In this document: in pieces, positions 44,488 through 56,369 of the stretch
Position numbering within the stretch: the stretch's first letter is position 1
Layout: the number at the start of each line of letters is the position of its first letter
Origin: Alentia gelatinosa
Lineage: Eukaryota > Annelida > Polychaeta > Phyllodocida > Polynoidae
DNA length: 64,000 nt
Direction: 5' to 3'
NCBI GenBank assembly: GCA_950022655.1
Contig: OX465580.1
Location: 122,805,016 to 122,869,015 of the forward strand
Translations under genes and position numbers: made by a program
The notes under the pieces: generated by a model
The model's database searches: none
Seen by the model: the letters and a program-made list of their open reading frames with translations, nothing else
What the model was told of the DNA's origin: nothing

Positions 44488-45268
44488 ATACACGCATGTA
44501 TGTACCAGTTGAATCCTGATATGCAAATATTAAATGTCTATAATCAAATCCTGAAATGTGCTGTACACCAGCCAGCTCTCCAGGCTTTGAGAGATGTGGA
44601 CCTCTAGCGATAATTTAAGAGCAATTACTACAAACCGGTTGGGTGCACCCATAGGCATAGGAATAGAAGCCCACCTTCTAGAGGGTGAACTCTCAGCATT
44701 ACAGGACATGGTGGCACCATACGACATCACACAGTAATCTCCCAATGTCTGTATCACCTGCGGTAGACTTATCATATTCATGTGCAACCTAACCACACAT
44801 TCTATTATTTTTGCCATATTGACTTGATTTTTGCACAAAAAATAATCCTTGTTTATTTTTGATATGAGTGAAGTCTTTAAAAGATTGTAAAAAAACTACA
44901 AATGCTAGATTAATGTACATCTAGGTTTTGTTATTATTTACAGTTAAAACAGTACTGCAGACTAATATATGTCATTTATTTTTTGTATTTCTGCACATCA
45001 TATCGAAAAAATACGTAGGATAAAAAAACAGCATTGCCCTGTCATGACCACAGGAATCCCATTTGACATTCTCCTGCGGTATCTCGAAACAAAGTATGCT
45101 TGAAATTGATGATAAACTAGGAATTCTTGCAACAAAACATTCTTATCTTTGCAAATTGTTAGTAAAGACTAGTTTTAGTCTCAATCTATAGAAAATGCAC
45201 AAAAAACGGGCGAATGAGCCCGTTGCAATTACCTCAAATACCAGTTACCACGCCAGGTCAAGAAACCT
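44488..45268. other. No recognised gene
   Basis: AT-rich sequence; nothing supportable. Confidence 0.5.
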
Positions 45269-45560
45269 GTTCCATTTCCCTGAGACATGTTTCTCCCCTG
45301 CAATTGTTGGCGACATTTACCCTTAAAGTGGAATTCACATGATGGGATTCATGTACCTCACAAGGTGTTTGTCTGAGAGAAATCTTGTTGGATTCTGTAC
45401 TCGAACACAATTTCTTCCTACCTAATATAGGGTTCTATTTCCCTGAGACATGTCTTTTTCCCCTGCAAATGTTGGCGATATTTACCCTTAAAAGGGAAAA
45501 AAATCTCATGAGATTTTGAACCCTGTGAGTACATGAATCCCACTGTGCGAATTCCACTTA
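45269..45560. mobile_element. Nested direct/inverted repeat unit
   Basis: ATTTCCCTGAGACATGT, then CCCCTGCAA and TGTTGGCGA and TTTACCCTTAAA, occur at 45272-45327 and again in the same order and orientation at 45437-45492. AAGTGGAATTCACATGATGG (45326) and GTACATGAATCCCACTGTGC plus GAATTCCACTT (45529-45559) are inverted. It is probably a rearranged MITE or foldback element; no family is recognised. Confidence 0.5.
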
Positions 45561-46124
45561 AGCGTTTGCTCTTGTGGTCATTTAAGCTCCCCTACCTAGT
45601 CCGTTCCACTTTGCATATGGTCATATATCTCTAAATAAATTCTCAATACGCATATCGCTATCAGAGTCCTTATCAGAGTTAATGTCGTCGCCAGGAAGGA
45701 AATTTTGATAGCCGGAAGTAAACAGCGGAAGATGGTGTCCATTGCTCATACAGCCCGCAATACTGCTAATGAGACATAAGTCAAATGGTTGCAAAAGGGC
45801 AGTTATGATCATTACAAATCAGTTATTAAAGATATTAGCATGTACAAGTATGAGTAACTCAGATCTCGGTTTTCTCTCTTTGACTTTAACAGAGCCATAC
45901 GAAGTCACAATACGTATTTTACAAAGAATCATACTTCAGTTTTAGTGCAATTGCTTGGTTTTCATAATTATAATTAACAACCTTGAAATGAAGAAATACC
46001 ACAACCTTATATCGATGATTGAACCCTGGATAATTTCAGAGGCAACATTTAATAGAGATGGGCGCAGTATTGACAAAAGAAAATGTGCTGGTGCCTCAAG
46101 GTAACACCCGTGGATTCGACACCC
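45561..46124. other. No recognised feature
   Basis: AT-leaning spacer. Confidence 0.5.
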
Positions 46125-46250
46125 CGACCGCTTCGGTCCGCAGGTTAATTCGATACTGCTCCGGGTTCGTTCCGTGAATCGGGTGATTTCGGTACCCGCC
46201 CGGGGCCCGGCCACACGCCCACCTGACCACACGCCCGCTGTCCCGTCAGC
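46125..46250. other. GC-rich patch beside telomere-like DNA
   Basis: CGACCGCTTCGGTCCGCAGG, CCCGCCCGGGGCCCGGCC and a repeated CCACACGCCC. No coding or promoter signal is clear. Confidence 0.4.
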
Positions 46251-46288
46251 CAGCCCATCGTTTTTTTAATCTCCTATTTTGAGACAGA

Positions 46289-46429
46289 TACCCTAACCTT
46301 AACCCCACCCTGAGCCTACCGATACCCTTATCCTAACTCTATCCCTAACCCTACCATAACCCTGCCCTAACCTAACTTAACCCTAACCTAACCCAAACTC
46401 TAATCTAACCCAAACCCTAACCTAACCGT
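46289..46429 (+). repeat. Degenerate CCCTAA / CCTAA telomere-like tract
   Basis: Irregular CCCTAACC, CCTAACCTAA and ACCCAAACCC units over about 140 bp. TTAGGG is the ancestral animal telomere repeat. The irregularity suggests an old interstitial tract or CTAA-type low-complexity DNA rather than a chromosome end. Confidence 0.7.
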
Positions 46430-47049
46430 ACCGTCTGTTATTTAAAACATTGCAAAAAGAAAAGGCCTAATGAATTTTGCATGTTCACTGTCGCAAGTAT
46501 ACGTCAAGTGGGACTATAATGATACTCCTCAGCAATTGAATTTACACCCCTTTATATAGCATTAGTATAATTTGAGTCTGGGATGTTAATACCCCTGGAG
46601 TGGGTAACAGGTGCACCTTAACACTGTTACCAAGTGAGCAATCGTTAATGTATCATGATTATTGAGGTAATAAATGTCTGTTAGGCCTGCCTCACATGTC
46701 TCAAATGAACTATGACTGTGGCAGCTGCTGCTACTACTTCGTTCCTCTGTGATCAATAAAATCAGGCAGAAAAATCACACGTGATTGCAACTTAGTAATG
46801 TGTTTATACATGCCCCTGTGAGAGAAGAATTGAGGATAGAGAGGGCAGCTTTCCTAAAAAATAAAAGACTGTTGAGAATTCTTTCTATTTTAGAATTAGA
46901 AAATAGTCCTGCTTCAGAAATCAATACACATCAGTTGACTGTGATAAACGAATTCGATTTTTTAACAGCCCACTATAATGTTACTATGACGGTTCTCACA
47001 TGCATATATCCTTTCACTTTGAGCGAATGGGTTGGTTGTTATTAATCTG

Positions 47050-47051
<2 letters not shown>
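46430..47051. other. No recognised gene
   Basis: An 86-codon plus frame at 46785-47045 is unremarkable. Nothing else seen. Confidence 0.45.

Positions 47052-47127
<76 letters not shown>
47052..47127. repeat. (TA)n microsatellite, 76 bp
   Basis: Pure TA repeat. It is followed at 47163-47211 by three copies of ATATGTACACTCAT with CACATA or ACAC spacers. Confidence 0.96.
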
Positions 47128-47130
<3 letters not shown>

Positions 47131-47213
47131 TAGCATATCTATAGTAAATCATGATTGCTCAGATATGTACACTCATATGTACACTCATACACATATGTAC
47201 ACTCATACACTTA

Positions 47214-47761
47214 TCAAATCAAGAGAATCCTTGAATCCATGAACGTATATCCTTCGTAGAACCACAATCCCATTCTATTATCCAAGACTTGTGAACTGGA
47301 CTCGTCCGGAAAATTAACCCCTTAAATTTTGAACGACATGGTCATATTCCTCTACCCCTCTAGATCTAGTACCATCTCACCGATAGTTGAAACGAGTCAT
47401 CAATCACATCCATAACGTTCCTCTACCCATAAAGTAGATAAGATCTCTCCGGTTATTTAACGGAAACCACCTCACCTATCATACCCCTGAATTGAACTGA
47501 GTGTAATGTCCGAGCTCTGAAATACACCAGTCCATTGATGCCTGCGAGCACATCTAGGTTCTCTTCATATTAAGAGAAACGAAAGAGGGAACACCCTGGG
47601 GGCCCTGCTCAGAAAATTAATCTTGATAACCATCTTCAATCAGACTAGATCATTTTCTGAAATTAAATGTGGACTCTGAGTGGGGGACATCACATTATCT
47701 TAAAAAAATAATGAATGTCTTTCTCAGGAGCGTGCGGCACAGCCGAGATACGTTGCCTAAA
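47214..47761. other. No recognised feature
   Basis: Nothing recognised. Confidence 0.5.
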
Positions 47762-48019
47762 GGTTAGAGTGACCACATATGGGCTTCCAGCGTGCTGCAA
47801 AGAATTCACTGTCTGCGTGCTATCCACTGCGACGTTGTGAGAGGAGCAGGGTGCCAGTGTCCCAGGGTCATAGATTTATGCCCAGCTGACCACGGCCAAT
47901 CACCCACGACCGAAATACCTCATTAACCCAGTGGTGCTTGATATGTTTGGATCATAGCCTAGTCAGATTGACAAGCTGACTGCATGCAAGTGGTTTACAG
48001 AAAATGATCCATGGACTGA
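47762..48019 (+). repeat. Interspersed SINE-like repeat, copy 1
   Basis: Shares an ordered series with 52796-53072: CTTCCAGCRTGCT, TTCACTST, GGGTGCCAGTRTC, CAGCTGACCAYGRCCAATCA, CCAAAATACYTCATT, CAGTGGTGCTTGATATGTTT and GGATC. The start GGTTAGAGTGACC is A-box-like and GGGTCATAGATTTATGCC may be a decayed B box, so a tRNA-derived SINE is possible. No A-rich tail is clear. Confidence 0.55.
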
Positions 48020-48349
48020 GTAAGAAATGGTAAAAAAAGACAAGAGAATGCTGGGTTAATTATATGTAATTAATGAAATGATACTTATTAGGGTTTTAGA
48101 AAGATTTTATAATCAAAATTGATAATATGAAATTGGATTTCCCATATACCCATAATAGCAAATGAAATATGCTTGAGTGGTGTTCCCAAGTGGCAGAGAT
48201 CGGAACTAGTGGACGCTTATATACGCCTACTGGTGAGGCGTGTACACACAAGTAATAGGACGACCTTGTATACGCAAAAGCATACCTATATACGCCGGGC
48301 GCATATATTTGTAAAATGGTGGGTTTTGTGCAGTGTATTTTATATAACT

Positions 48350-48602
48350 CTTTCTGTTTATATCTTTGTCTCCGTCCCTGTCTGTCCATACGTATTTCAT
48401 AGTATATCTTTGTCTCTTTCCCTGTTGGTTGGCATGTATGTTTTACTATTTCTCTTTGTATGTGTCTTTCTGCATCTCTGACTCATTGTCCCTATCTGTA
48501 TTTGTCTGATTCTCTGTCTGTTTACCTGTCCCTGTGTGAGTCTCCCTTCCGTCTCTGTTATCATCTGAATCATTATCTGTCTCTCTGTGTCTCCCTCCCT
48601 GG
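48350..48602 (+). repeat. TCTGTC-rich low-complexity tract
   Basis: Pyrimidine-rich with many TCTGT, CTGTC and TCTCT words. Overlapping frames on both strands are artefacts of composition. Confidence 0.65.
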
Positions 48603-48718
48603 TCTTCATGAAAATCGATTATCAAGGGTTTCAGCAAGTCTATGGTCAAGTCTTAGGTGCAAGGCTTGATGACAGGGAGTAAAACTGGTTTGTCAGGTCC
48701 GTACAAAGTGGGGCTGAA

Positions 48719-48796
48719 TAAAGTGTATTTAGATGCATCCTATCAGAGCTGACTCTCTGAATACAGTGTATTTAGATGTGTCCCATCAGATTTGAA
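48719..48796 (+). repeat. Short tandem duplication
   Basis: AGTGTATTTAGATGCATCC / TATCAGAGCTGA and AGTGTATTTAGATGTGTCCC / ATCAGATTTGA lie 44 bp apart. Confidence 0.7.
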
Positions 48797-49479
48797 ATGT
48801 AAATACCACAATTAGACAATAGTATCATGTAATAGTTTCCTTTTCTAGTAGCATATTACAGTAGCCATAACTAAGTGTTTCTCATTTCATGAAAGGATTG
48901 ACATAGTGAATCCTTTTGTCTTCAAAAAGACTAGAAATAAAAATGTCTATTTTAGAAACCAAGTCAGTGGTGGAGCCCCCATATGGTAAGTCTTGATACT
49001 GGACCCCTGCTCATTTAACCGGGCCTTTATAGTTGGAACATTGATAGCAGAGTGTCAGATTTTCTGCAGCAAGCTGGAACCTGTGTGAGCATTCTAACCT
49101 GTAGACGACGTATATGAGTGCATTTTCCCACGCTCAAAAACCAAGCATAGATTGGCCGCCTTCTCTGGCTTCACTCTGTTCCAACTTAAAACCTTTTGAT
49201 GCATTACAATGCATATTGATTCTGTGTCGGGATGTGCATCATAAGGCCTATCGTAGACGATTTGGAGCTCAGTGAACAACTGGCCTTAGAAGTTGGGGTA
49301 GTTGAGTCCAGGCCTTGTCATTCCCAGACCAAGTAATTTTGTTCTATAGGTGGGTTTTGAGAGCCAAAATACTTACAAATAGATATTCATAGCTCACGAA
49401 ATTGATAATAAATTCTAATTATTCTATTCAAAATACATTAAAAGAACATGGAAAATGGTTTCATAAGTAGGAAATTGCT
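48797..49479. other. No recognised feature
   Basis: AT-leaning sequence; nothing supportable. Confidence 0.5.
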
Positions 49480-49498
49480 CCCCCCCCCCCCCCCCCCC
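49480..49498. repeat. Poly-C run
   Basis: Nineteen C followed by ACCCCACCCCC. Confidence 0.95.
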
Positions 49499-49650
49499 AC
49501 CCCACCCCCAAACAAAGTTCCAGGGGGGAGCTTAACAATGTGGCCCTTGGAGAGTTATGCCTGTAACGTCCTCGGACGGTTTTAGTTTAACTATAAAGAC
49601 AATCTTAGCAGGGGACTGCCTTGGCCAAGGATCTTAGACTGATTCTCTAT

Positions 49651-49918
49651 GGGGCGGTTGAATAAGCTAGGATCTTACATAAAGACACTTGTCCCTACCT
49701 TTGTACAAGGGTTATCGATTGATAATATTTAAGTTTGTTGGCTAAGACAGACAGACATCCATTAGGTCGTCCATAAGTGTTAAATAAGGTTTACCTACAT
49801 CGTCCCTGGCTGTCTATGGCATATAGAAAAAGGGTCTCTATGTAGGACCCTAGATTATTGAACGGGGCATATAGAAAAAGGGTCTTTATGTAGGAGCCTA
49901 AATTATTGAATCGGGCCC
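49651..49918. mobile_element. MITE, TTGAATAATCTAGGATC family, copy 1
   Basis: The left end GGTTGAATAAGCTAGGATCT is inverted relative to the right end AGGACCCTAGATTATTGAAC. The right end is present twice in tandem (GTATATAG-type junction: GCATATAGAAAAAGGGTCT at about 49802 and 49868), so the copy carries a duplicated terminus. The interior TTTGTACAAGNGTT and GGTCGTCCATAAGTGTT matches copy 2. Confidence 0.75.
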
Positions 49919-51516
49919 ATAGCTTACGGAGTGTAGCTCTGGTGGCCAGTGTAGTCGAAAGCGGCTTGATGTCTAGTTCCTGACTATTCCAGCTGCAGCA
50001 GGCAGGGCTGGCCCTAGACTTGCTCAAGTCTTTGATTGTGAACATTCATTGGACGATTAAAATAAATCAGGATTTTGTGGACCCAGGGGAAATAAAGCAC
50101 TGACAAACTAATGGCAATTCGAGCCTTAAATAAGATATAACTTGATGGTGGAGCCCAATACTCACCATACTACCCAAATGACCTCGATAGACTTACTGTG
50201 AAAATGTACTTTCCTTTGACCTAAGGAGCTGGACCAAGGGAAACCAATAAGTACTCTCGATTCATACTGCTGGCCTATAATTAATGATGATGTACTACCG
50301 GCCAAATTATGTGTTATCAGTTTCACTCATTTCATCCCATTCCATCAAAAATGTCGATACCCATGAGGTTGTAAAACGGGTATGTCCCTTGATTGGAAAC
50401 TTGATAGAATGTAGTAGTCTCTCAACTCTGTAGCAAAATCCATAAGAAATGAATTGTCATCTACCATCCCATGAGGGACCAGACGGAAGAACGGCACCAG
50501 CCGAGTCTGGCTATCTGTAAGATATGACCCTAATAAAATTTATAATATATAAAAAAAAAAGGATGAAATGCATTGTAATATGTAAGCTTCCCCTAGCAGT
50601 ATACTGGCAGCAGAGCAAACGCCTACTAAGCACGTTAGATCAGGGAGCTGTTTCAGTAGTTTTGTGACACTAGGCCTAGACAGACATCAACAGTGGCACC
50701 AACAGTGCAAGCAACAGGTGAAAAATACTAGCAAATATCAGAGGGTTGGAGCAGCCAATCTTCTTCATATTTGGAACGAATATGGGTTATATGTATCCCC
50801 TACTCGTGTTAAAGTGTCATTGCTTAATTCCTATGGGAAGTGAGTGAAATTCCGCGTGTCATCAATTGCAGTCTTGTGATCTGTCCGTATGGTGTCACAG
50901 ACGCCATCTAGACATGTCACGAAACTACTGAAACAGGTCCCTGGTGGAGTTGAATCCGTGGCACCTTTGACCAATAGTTGTGTCCGTCACTGTCCACTGT
51001 CTCAACCTACTTCTCGATTTTCTTTTTTCCTTGTGTGTGTATTTTTGTAAAGAAAAACTGAACATAAAGCTAGGCTTCATTATCATTTTGATAAGCCACG
51101 GACCTCCATCCAAGTCCGTGGTTAAGCTATGAACATTTATCATTAAGTATTTCTGGTTTCAGAACCTACACAGCATAGACTCTAGTACAGTCTGCTGTCA
51201 CCAGGGCTAGGGTGCACAGGCTCAAACTAAGACTGTTATGCGCTGCCATTTTGAGGCAGGGGTTCCTGCCTCCATCCCAGCATGCATCGGATCGCTGGTT
51301 ATGACCTGTTGTGTCTGGGTAACCGGCAACCAGTCGGGACCCAGGGGACTGGCCAATCAGGGCCATGCTCTCTTAGACCCTCCCAGACCGTAAGCATTAG
51401 GCGCCGCGGTCTGTAAACGATACACACATCAGAAACTGTATGTGACTGAACCCTACCAACACTGAGTGGAGAGACAGGTGTTGGCCAATCAACCCCTAGC
51501 GGGTCCAGCTCTGGAA
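49919..51516. other. No recognised gene
   Basis: ACGCCATCTAGA at 50901 is the inverse of a CTCF-like TCTAGATGGCGT. No coding evidence. Confidence 0.45.
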
Positions 51517-51735
51517 GCCGTTGAATAATCTAGGATCTTAAATAAAGACACTTGTCCAGACCTTTGTACAAGTGTTGTCGTATGATAATATCTAAGTGTG
51601 TTTGCTATAACAGTATCAGACATCCATAAGGTCGTCCATAAGTGTTGAATAAAGTTGACCCACTTTATCTCTAGCTGTCTATGGCATACAGAAAAAGGGT
51701 CTTTATGTAGGACCCTAGATTATTCAACGGGGCCC
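51517..51735. mobile_element. MITE, TTGAATAATCTAGGATC family, copy 2
   Basis: GCCGTTGAATAATCTAGGATC and AGGACCCTAGATTATTCAAC frame 219 bp, with perfect pairing over the outer TTGAATAATCTAGG. This is the cleanest copy and has one of each end. No target duplication is obvious. Confidence 0.8.
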
Positions 51736-52641
51736 AGGAACTGAGGTGTGTCTAGTAGCAGAGGCAGTTTGTAGGGGGAGGGGTAAAGGAAGTGGCGGCG
51801 GCTGAGGTGGAGGGGTAGGACATGGGGACTGAGGCGAGTCTAGGCTCCCCCTGTCTGGCAGCATGGAGTTGTCCGTCTCCCTTCACTGCAGGAAGTGCCT
51901 GTTACAACTGTAGTGGTATACTCACGAGGCGCAGTTGGATTGCATGAGGAATTGCTTCTAAAAGAGTTTGAACCACATAATTGCAGTGTCCATACAAAAC
52001 TACCTTTTTATGCCTGATACGGGACCTCCCTTCCTCCCAAGTCAGATTTCATGTATCCTGGATTTCATGGTTGGGGTCTAGCCTCTCAATGTTGCAACCT
52101 GAAAAGGTGCTGGGAAAGTACATGGTAATCAATTCATCCGATCTCGAACCTACTTCACTATGAGAGAGATATAAGCATCGCCCCCGACTCAGACTCACTC
52201 TCCCCTTAGTAAGGTAATTATTGTCAATAACTACCTTTCATTGTAGCGGCACGAAATACAGGAATACCTCGTCGGTGACTGGCACGCATGACCACTTTAC
52301 GTTGCAGGCGATGTGGAAGTGACTGAAAGTCAAGGGAAACTGTATTGCATCAACGTAGAGAATTCGTTATGGCAGTAGCACTAAAATTGTGGTCATGCAT
52401 TCCGCCACCAATAAGACTGTCTAATCCACCGCTCTACTCGGATATTATACATTTTTTCGCTATTTCTCCCTTTAGATTGTGAAATTGATGATATCATAAA
52501 TAATATGATGAAAACACTATATTAACCGAATGTCTCGGGTGAGCGTTTCATGAGGTCTGGTTCCAGCCGGATAAGCTCTAAGGTTTGGACTATGGAGCTG
52601 AAACTCAGTCCTTACTCACCTGAATGATAAACTGAGTGTAC
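51736..52641. other. No recognised gene
   Basis: A GC-richer stretch at 51760-51880 and no supportable frame. Confidence 0.5.
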
Positions 52642-52767
52642 AGTGGTGGTAACGGAGTTTTGTTGCACATGTGACATTTCGTTAGTGGTGATGACAAGAT
52701 TTCGTTGCACACGCGATGTTTTATAAGTGGCGGTGATGAGGTTTTGTCACATATGGGTCGTTTTATT
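52642..52767 (+). repeat. 42-bp minisatellite, three units
   Basis: Units start at 52642, 52684 and 52726, exactly 42 bp apart, each beginning AGTGGYGRTRA and containing TTTTGTYGCACA-like cores. A fourth, diverged unit is at 53169-53215, beyond the SINE-like repeat. Confidence 0.75.
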
Positions 52768-52795
52768 AGAGCGTGCTTGCACGCGCTAAATACAT

Positions 52796-53072
52796 CATCT
52801 AGAGGCTATAGTGGTCACATATATGCACTTCCAGCATGCTTCCAGAAAACTATCCCTTCACTCTCTACGTGCTATTCATTGTGATACTGAGAAAGGAGCT
52901 GGGTGCCAGTATCTCCGAGTTTTAGAGGCATGCTCAGCTGACCATGACCAATCACCTGAGACCAAAATACTTCATTGACCCACTGGTGCTTGATATGTTT
53001 GGATCCTCGACTAATAGGCAATTGCAGAAATGGCAAGTTGACTTGGTGCAAGTGGGCTACAGAAAGCTAGCC
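52796..53072 (+). repeat. Interspersed SINE-like repeat, copy 2
   Basis: Partner of 47762-48019: CTTCCAGCATGCTTCC, GGTGCCAGTATC, GCTCAGCTGACCATGACCAA, CACTGGTGCTTGATATGTTT. It lies between the third and fourth units of the 42-bp minisatellite, as if inserted into it. Confidence 0.55.
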
Positions 53073-53385
53073 ATATACTGAATATAACTCAAACATTTTA
53101 AATCATTATTTATTTAAACTTGCACGCTCATTCATCAATGATGAACATTCTATTTGCTCCTAGTTAGTAGTGGTGATGAGATTTGTCCGACACAACTTGT
53201 TTGTTTTGAAAGAGCGTCAAATGCCTTAACATAGACTAAGGCGATGGAGTATGGAACATCAGCATTGCTCTGATTGTAAAGGTAATTTTCTAATTGTAAC
53301 AAGAAGGGTCTAGTGGTGTGACCCTCATATCCTTGGACATGTCATTGTAATAGATCGTACGACTTAGTTTTGGAAATGGGGCTAT

Positions 53386-53616
53386 TTGAATCACTTATAT
53401 TCTTATAAAGTGAATATAGAAAACCCTGTCTTTCTTTCCATTGCCTACGAGAAACGAAGACAGAACCATGTACAATCCCACAGACGCGCGCGCAGTAGCG
53501 AGGGCCTCCGAGCAGCTGCATCTGCCGCGTCTGGCAGCTCGCATCAAAACGCCGACAAGATGCCAGCGGAGGGAAATTTCTATCTGAATTCCTGGAAAAT
53601 CGACCCGACTGCCTGA
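53386..53616 (+). other. CpG-rich patch with short overlapping frames
   Basis: CAGACGCGCGCGCAGTAGCG and neighbours stand out from AT-rich flanks. Two plus frames are open. One starts at the ATG at 53468 and reads MYNPTDARAVARASEQLHLP for 39 codons. Neither matches a family I know and no splice donor is clear. Confidence 0.25.
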
Positions 53617-54271
53617 CGTGGATCCTGTGTTTTAGCAGACAAATGCAACCCCTCTAGGCTTCGTGCAATATCCTGCCGCCTTCGCCATACCTCGCCTTCG
53701 CCGGCTTTTATTAGATTCCTGTCATTTCGATGTCAGCCTCCTGCTACCGGCCTCAGAAAAGCTCCAAAAGGCTGCAGTGTCATGATGATCTTAGACTAGC
53801 AAATCTCCTGCCGTGGGATTAATGCAGGTCATATTTCACCTTCAGTCTTTGCGCCGGTATGAGTGCACGGATTGCAGGATCTCCAGCTGAATACACAGCA
53901 TTACACTGGTGACCTGGACTAGAAATAGATGAAGTAATGAAATAAAAGAAAGGATCTGAAAGCTGTCTTGATAAAAAGATGGTATGGCATGTCATTCCGG
54001 CGAATTCGTTTTCAGACTTCCACGTATGATAATTTCAGAGGCATATTATACAAGGACATATTACTCTTTTTTGTGTCATCCCTTATTACCATATATTTCA
54101 TTCTACTTATCATTTATGCAAAGTATTTGCGAAGCAATGACAATAAGATGACATTTATGCATTGTCGTGTGAAGGCATCAGTTGTAATTGCGCCGCAAGT
54201 AAAATTATAAGATTTTTTTACAATGATATGGTGAACTTATATTTCCAGGGCATATGTATAATGTAAATCGA
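53617..54271. other. No recognised feature
   Basis: GC-richer at first, then AT-rich; no gene or repeat recognised. Confidence 0.45.
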
Positions 54272-54409
54272 GATTTTCTATTAAAGTAAATTGAAAATGT
54301 ATTGGTGAGCGGGTAGATACAAAAAGGTTATAAGTGTATAGATTTTCTATTAAAGTAAATTGAAAATGTATTGGTGAGCGGGTAGATACAAAAAGGTTAT
54401 AAGTGTATA
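54272..54409 (+). repeat. Perfect tandem duplication, 2 x 69 bp
   Basis: GATTTTCTATTAAAGTAAAT... up to ...GTTATAAGTGTATA is present twice with no difference that I can see (54272-54340 and 54341-54409). Confidence 0.95.
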
Positions 54410-55946
54410 ATTAAAAAAACACAAGTTCTAATTCATAAGCATACATCCTTATAGCAAAATCCTCATATATTGGAAATTCAGACAACTATTTTTCTCCGTA
54501 ACATCCACCAGCAATATTGGACAGCATGCCATGTGCTTCGATACAAAAAGAAGGCCTATAATCATAGATAAAATAGTTATACACAAAAACAAGTTGGAAA
54601 CTTTAAAATTTTATGTTTACAAAGATACAAAAATTTCCATGTCCACGTTACGGCTTCATTACCTTCAATTCATATATGTCTCAGATTCGATCAAGAATTG
54701 GTTACTTTCGCTTTTCTGTCACCATTTTTAAGTGGCAACCTTTCAGACTCATTTTCCTTGTTCCATTTTCCTAACTAAAACATTGATTAATGTGTCCAGC
54801 TCATCAAAGATGTGGTTCCTCAACGCCCATGTATCTTCAATAACTTATGACATGGAAATAAGAAGGCTATATTTTGAAATTTGTTTACTACATAACTGCT
54901 ACAGATCCTCTTGTGTCAAATTGCTGGTATGAAGTTCCCTTTCCTGGCGAGGACCCTCCCACCACAAAATAAAACTGTTGGATGTTATAAATCTCATGGA
55001 TGATATGTGAGCTAAACTTTTCTTGATAATGGACATATGGAAATCATGTAAGTAGCAACTGACTTCGGCTTAAAGATCACCTAGATATAGACTTGTTACA
55101 TAGCAAGAATAACTTTATCAAGAACTTTAAAGAGTGCTCTAGGGAGACAATGTAAATTTGTAACATCCTACATATTTATAGTTTTAAACTTACTTTTTTC
55201 GGAGGGGTAACTTAGAAACAAGGTGATTTATATCATAATTGTGAACAGAAAACCACACAGAGTCAGGAAAAAGTGTGAAATTACAAAAACAAAAAAAAAT
55301 CATTTTTGCCGCATATCAGCCCACGGGCAAATATTTATAAGGGGACAGCCATTTTTTTGTTCTGATTCCATTAGCCTAACATGTTTTCTGAAAGTAGAGC
55401 AAACAAATTAGATCTAGGCCTATACCTTGTTTTGCAAGAGCGAGAGACCCATAACTAAAAAAAAGAGACTGGTTTTGAACAATTTCTGTCACCGTATAGT
55501 CTATGACACAATGGTCAGGATGGGCGCAATTTAGTCCTTGCTAATTGGTATATTCTCTGTTAAGTCTTGCAATTAGAGGCAAACCGTGTCTTTGTTAATA
55601 GATTTGTATTTAGCAATTTGAAAATATTTTCTTTCAATCATTTTCAGTTGTTTATGATTCCTTGTATTTTTGACATATTTTTTACACACCACATGCCCCT
55701 GTTCATGACATGTTACTTATTTTGTTCATGTGTAGAAGATTGCATACCCCTGGAAAATGACATGTCTTTTATCATATTTTTTATGTTCAATGGCTGATAT
55801 TCTTGAAAAATATCTATCAGAGGGATACACAGTCATATCCTAACCCTAAAATGACATCTCTATTTGATATAGACATATTTTTTAACATTTTCATTTAATG
55901 AAAAATATAGTTTTGGGTCTATTTATAAATGTCCACAGTTTTCACT
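54410..55946. other. No recognised gene
   Basis: AT-rich, with short frames typical of AT-rich non-coding DNA. Confidence 0.5.
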
Positions 55947-56336
55947 CACCTCCGAGATATTACCATATAAGGTTGGATACACATGTATTAAGTTGATGAA
56001 GTAGTCCCTATTATATATGAAATTAAAGCACTCAAAAATCTGTATCTGAAACTTTTTAATTTAAGGTTCTAGGTAGACTGTGCTTTCAATGATAAGCAAT
56101 TGAAGTTTCAGTTTTTTGTAGATTATTTAAGGACTCACCTCCGAGATGGCCTCTAAATAAAAAATATGGTTAAATTATCAAAAATAAAAACACACCATTA
56201 GAAAGATCCATCAAAATGCATAATATTCACATTTAAACTTTTACTGCACTTAACATTTTTAAATCTCTAGAAAGCTACAAAGACAAAATTACACCTCCGA
56301 GATTTACACCTCCGAGACTTTTAACACCTCCAAGAT
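55947..56336 (+). repeat. Five dispersed copies of CACCTCCGAGAT
   Basis: The 12-mer is at 55947, 56136 and 56292, with one mismatch at 56307 (ending GAC) and one at 56325 (CAAGAT). All are on the same strand in otherwise AT-rich DNA, spaced 189, 156, 15 and 18 bp. Confidence 0.8.
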
Positions 56337-56354
56337 GCTAATTACAACTATAAT

Positions 56355-56369
56355 ACGCTAGATGGCGCC
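56355..56369 (+). promoter_or_regulatory. CTCF-like motif
   Basis: CGCTAGATGGCGCCA matches the core CCASYAGRKGGCRS at 12 of 14 positions, directly after the CACCTCCGAGAT cluster. Confidence 0.3.

Noticed and set aside
46150..46190. CCGGGTTCGTTCC as a tRNA B box
   Set aside because: No A box at the right distance, and the GC-rich context explains the match.
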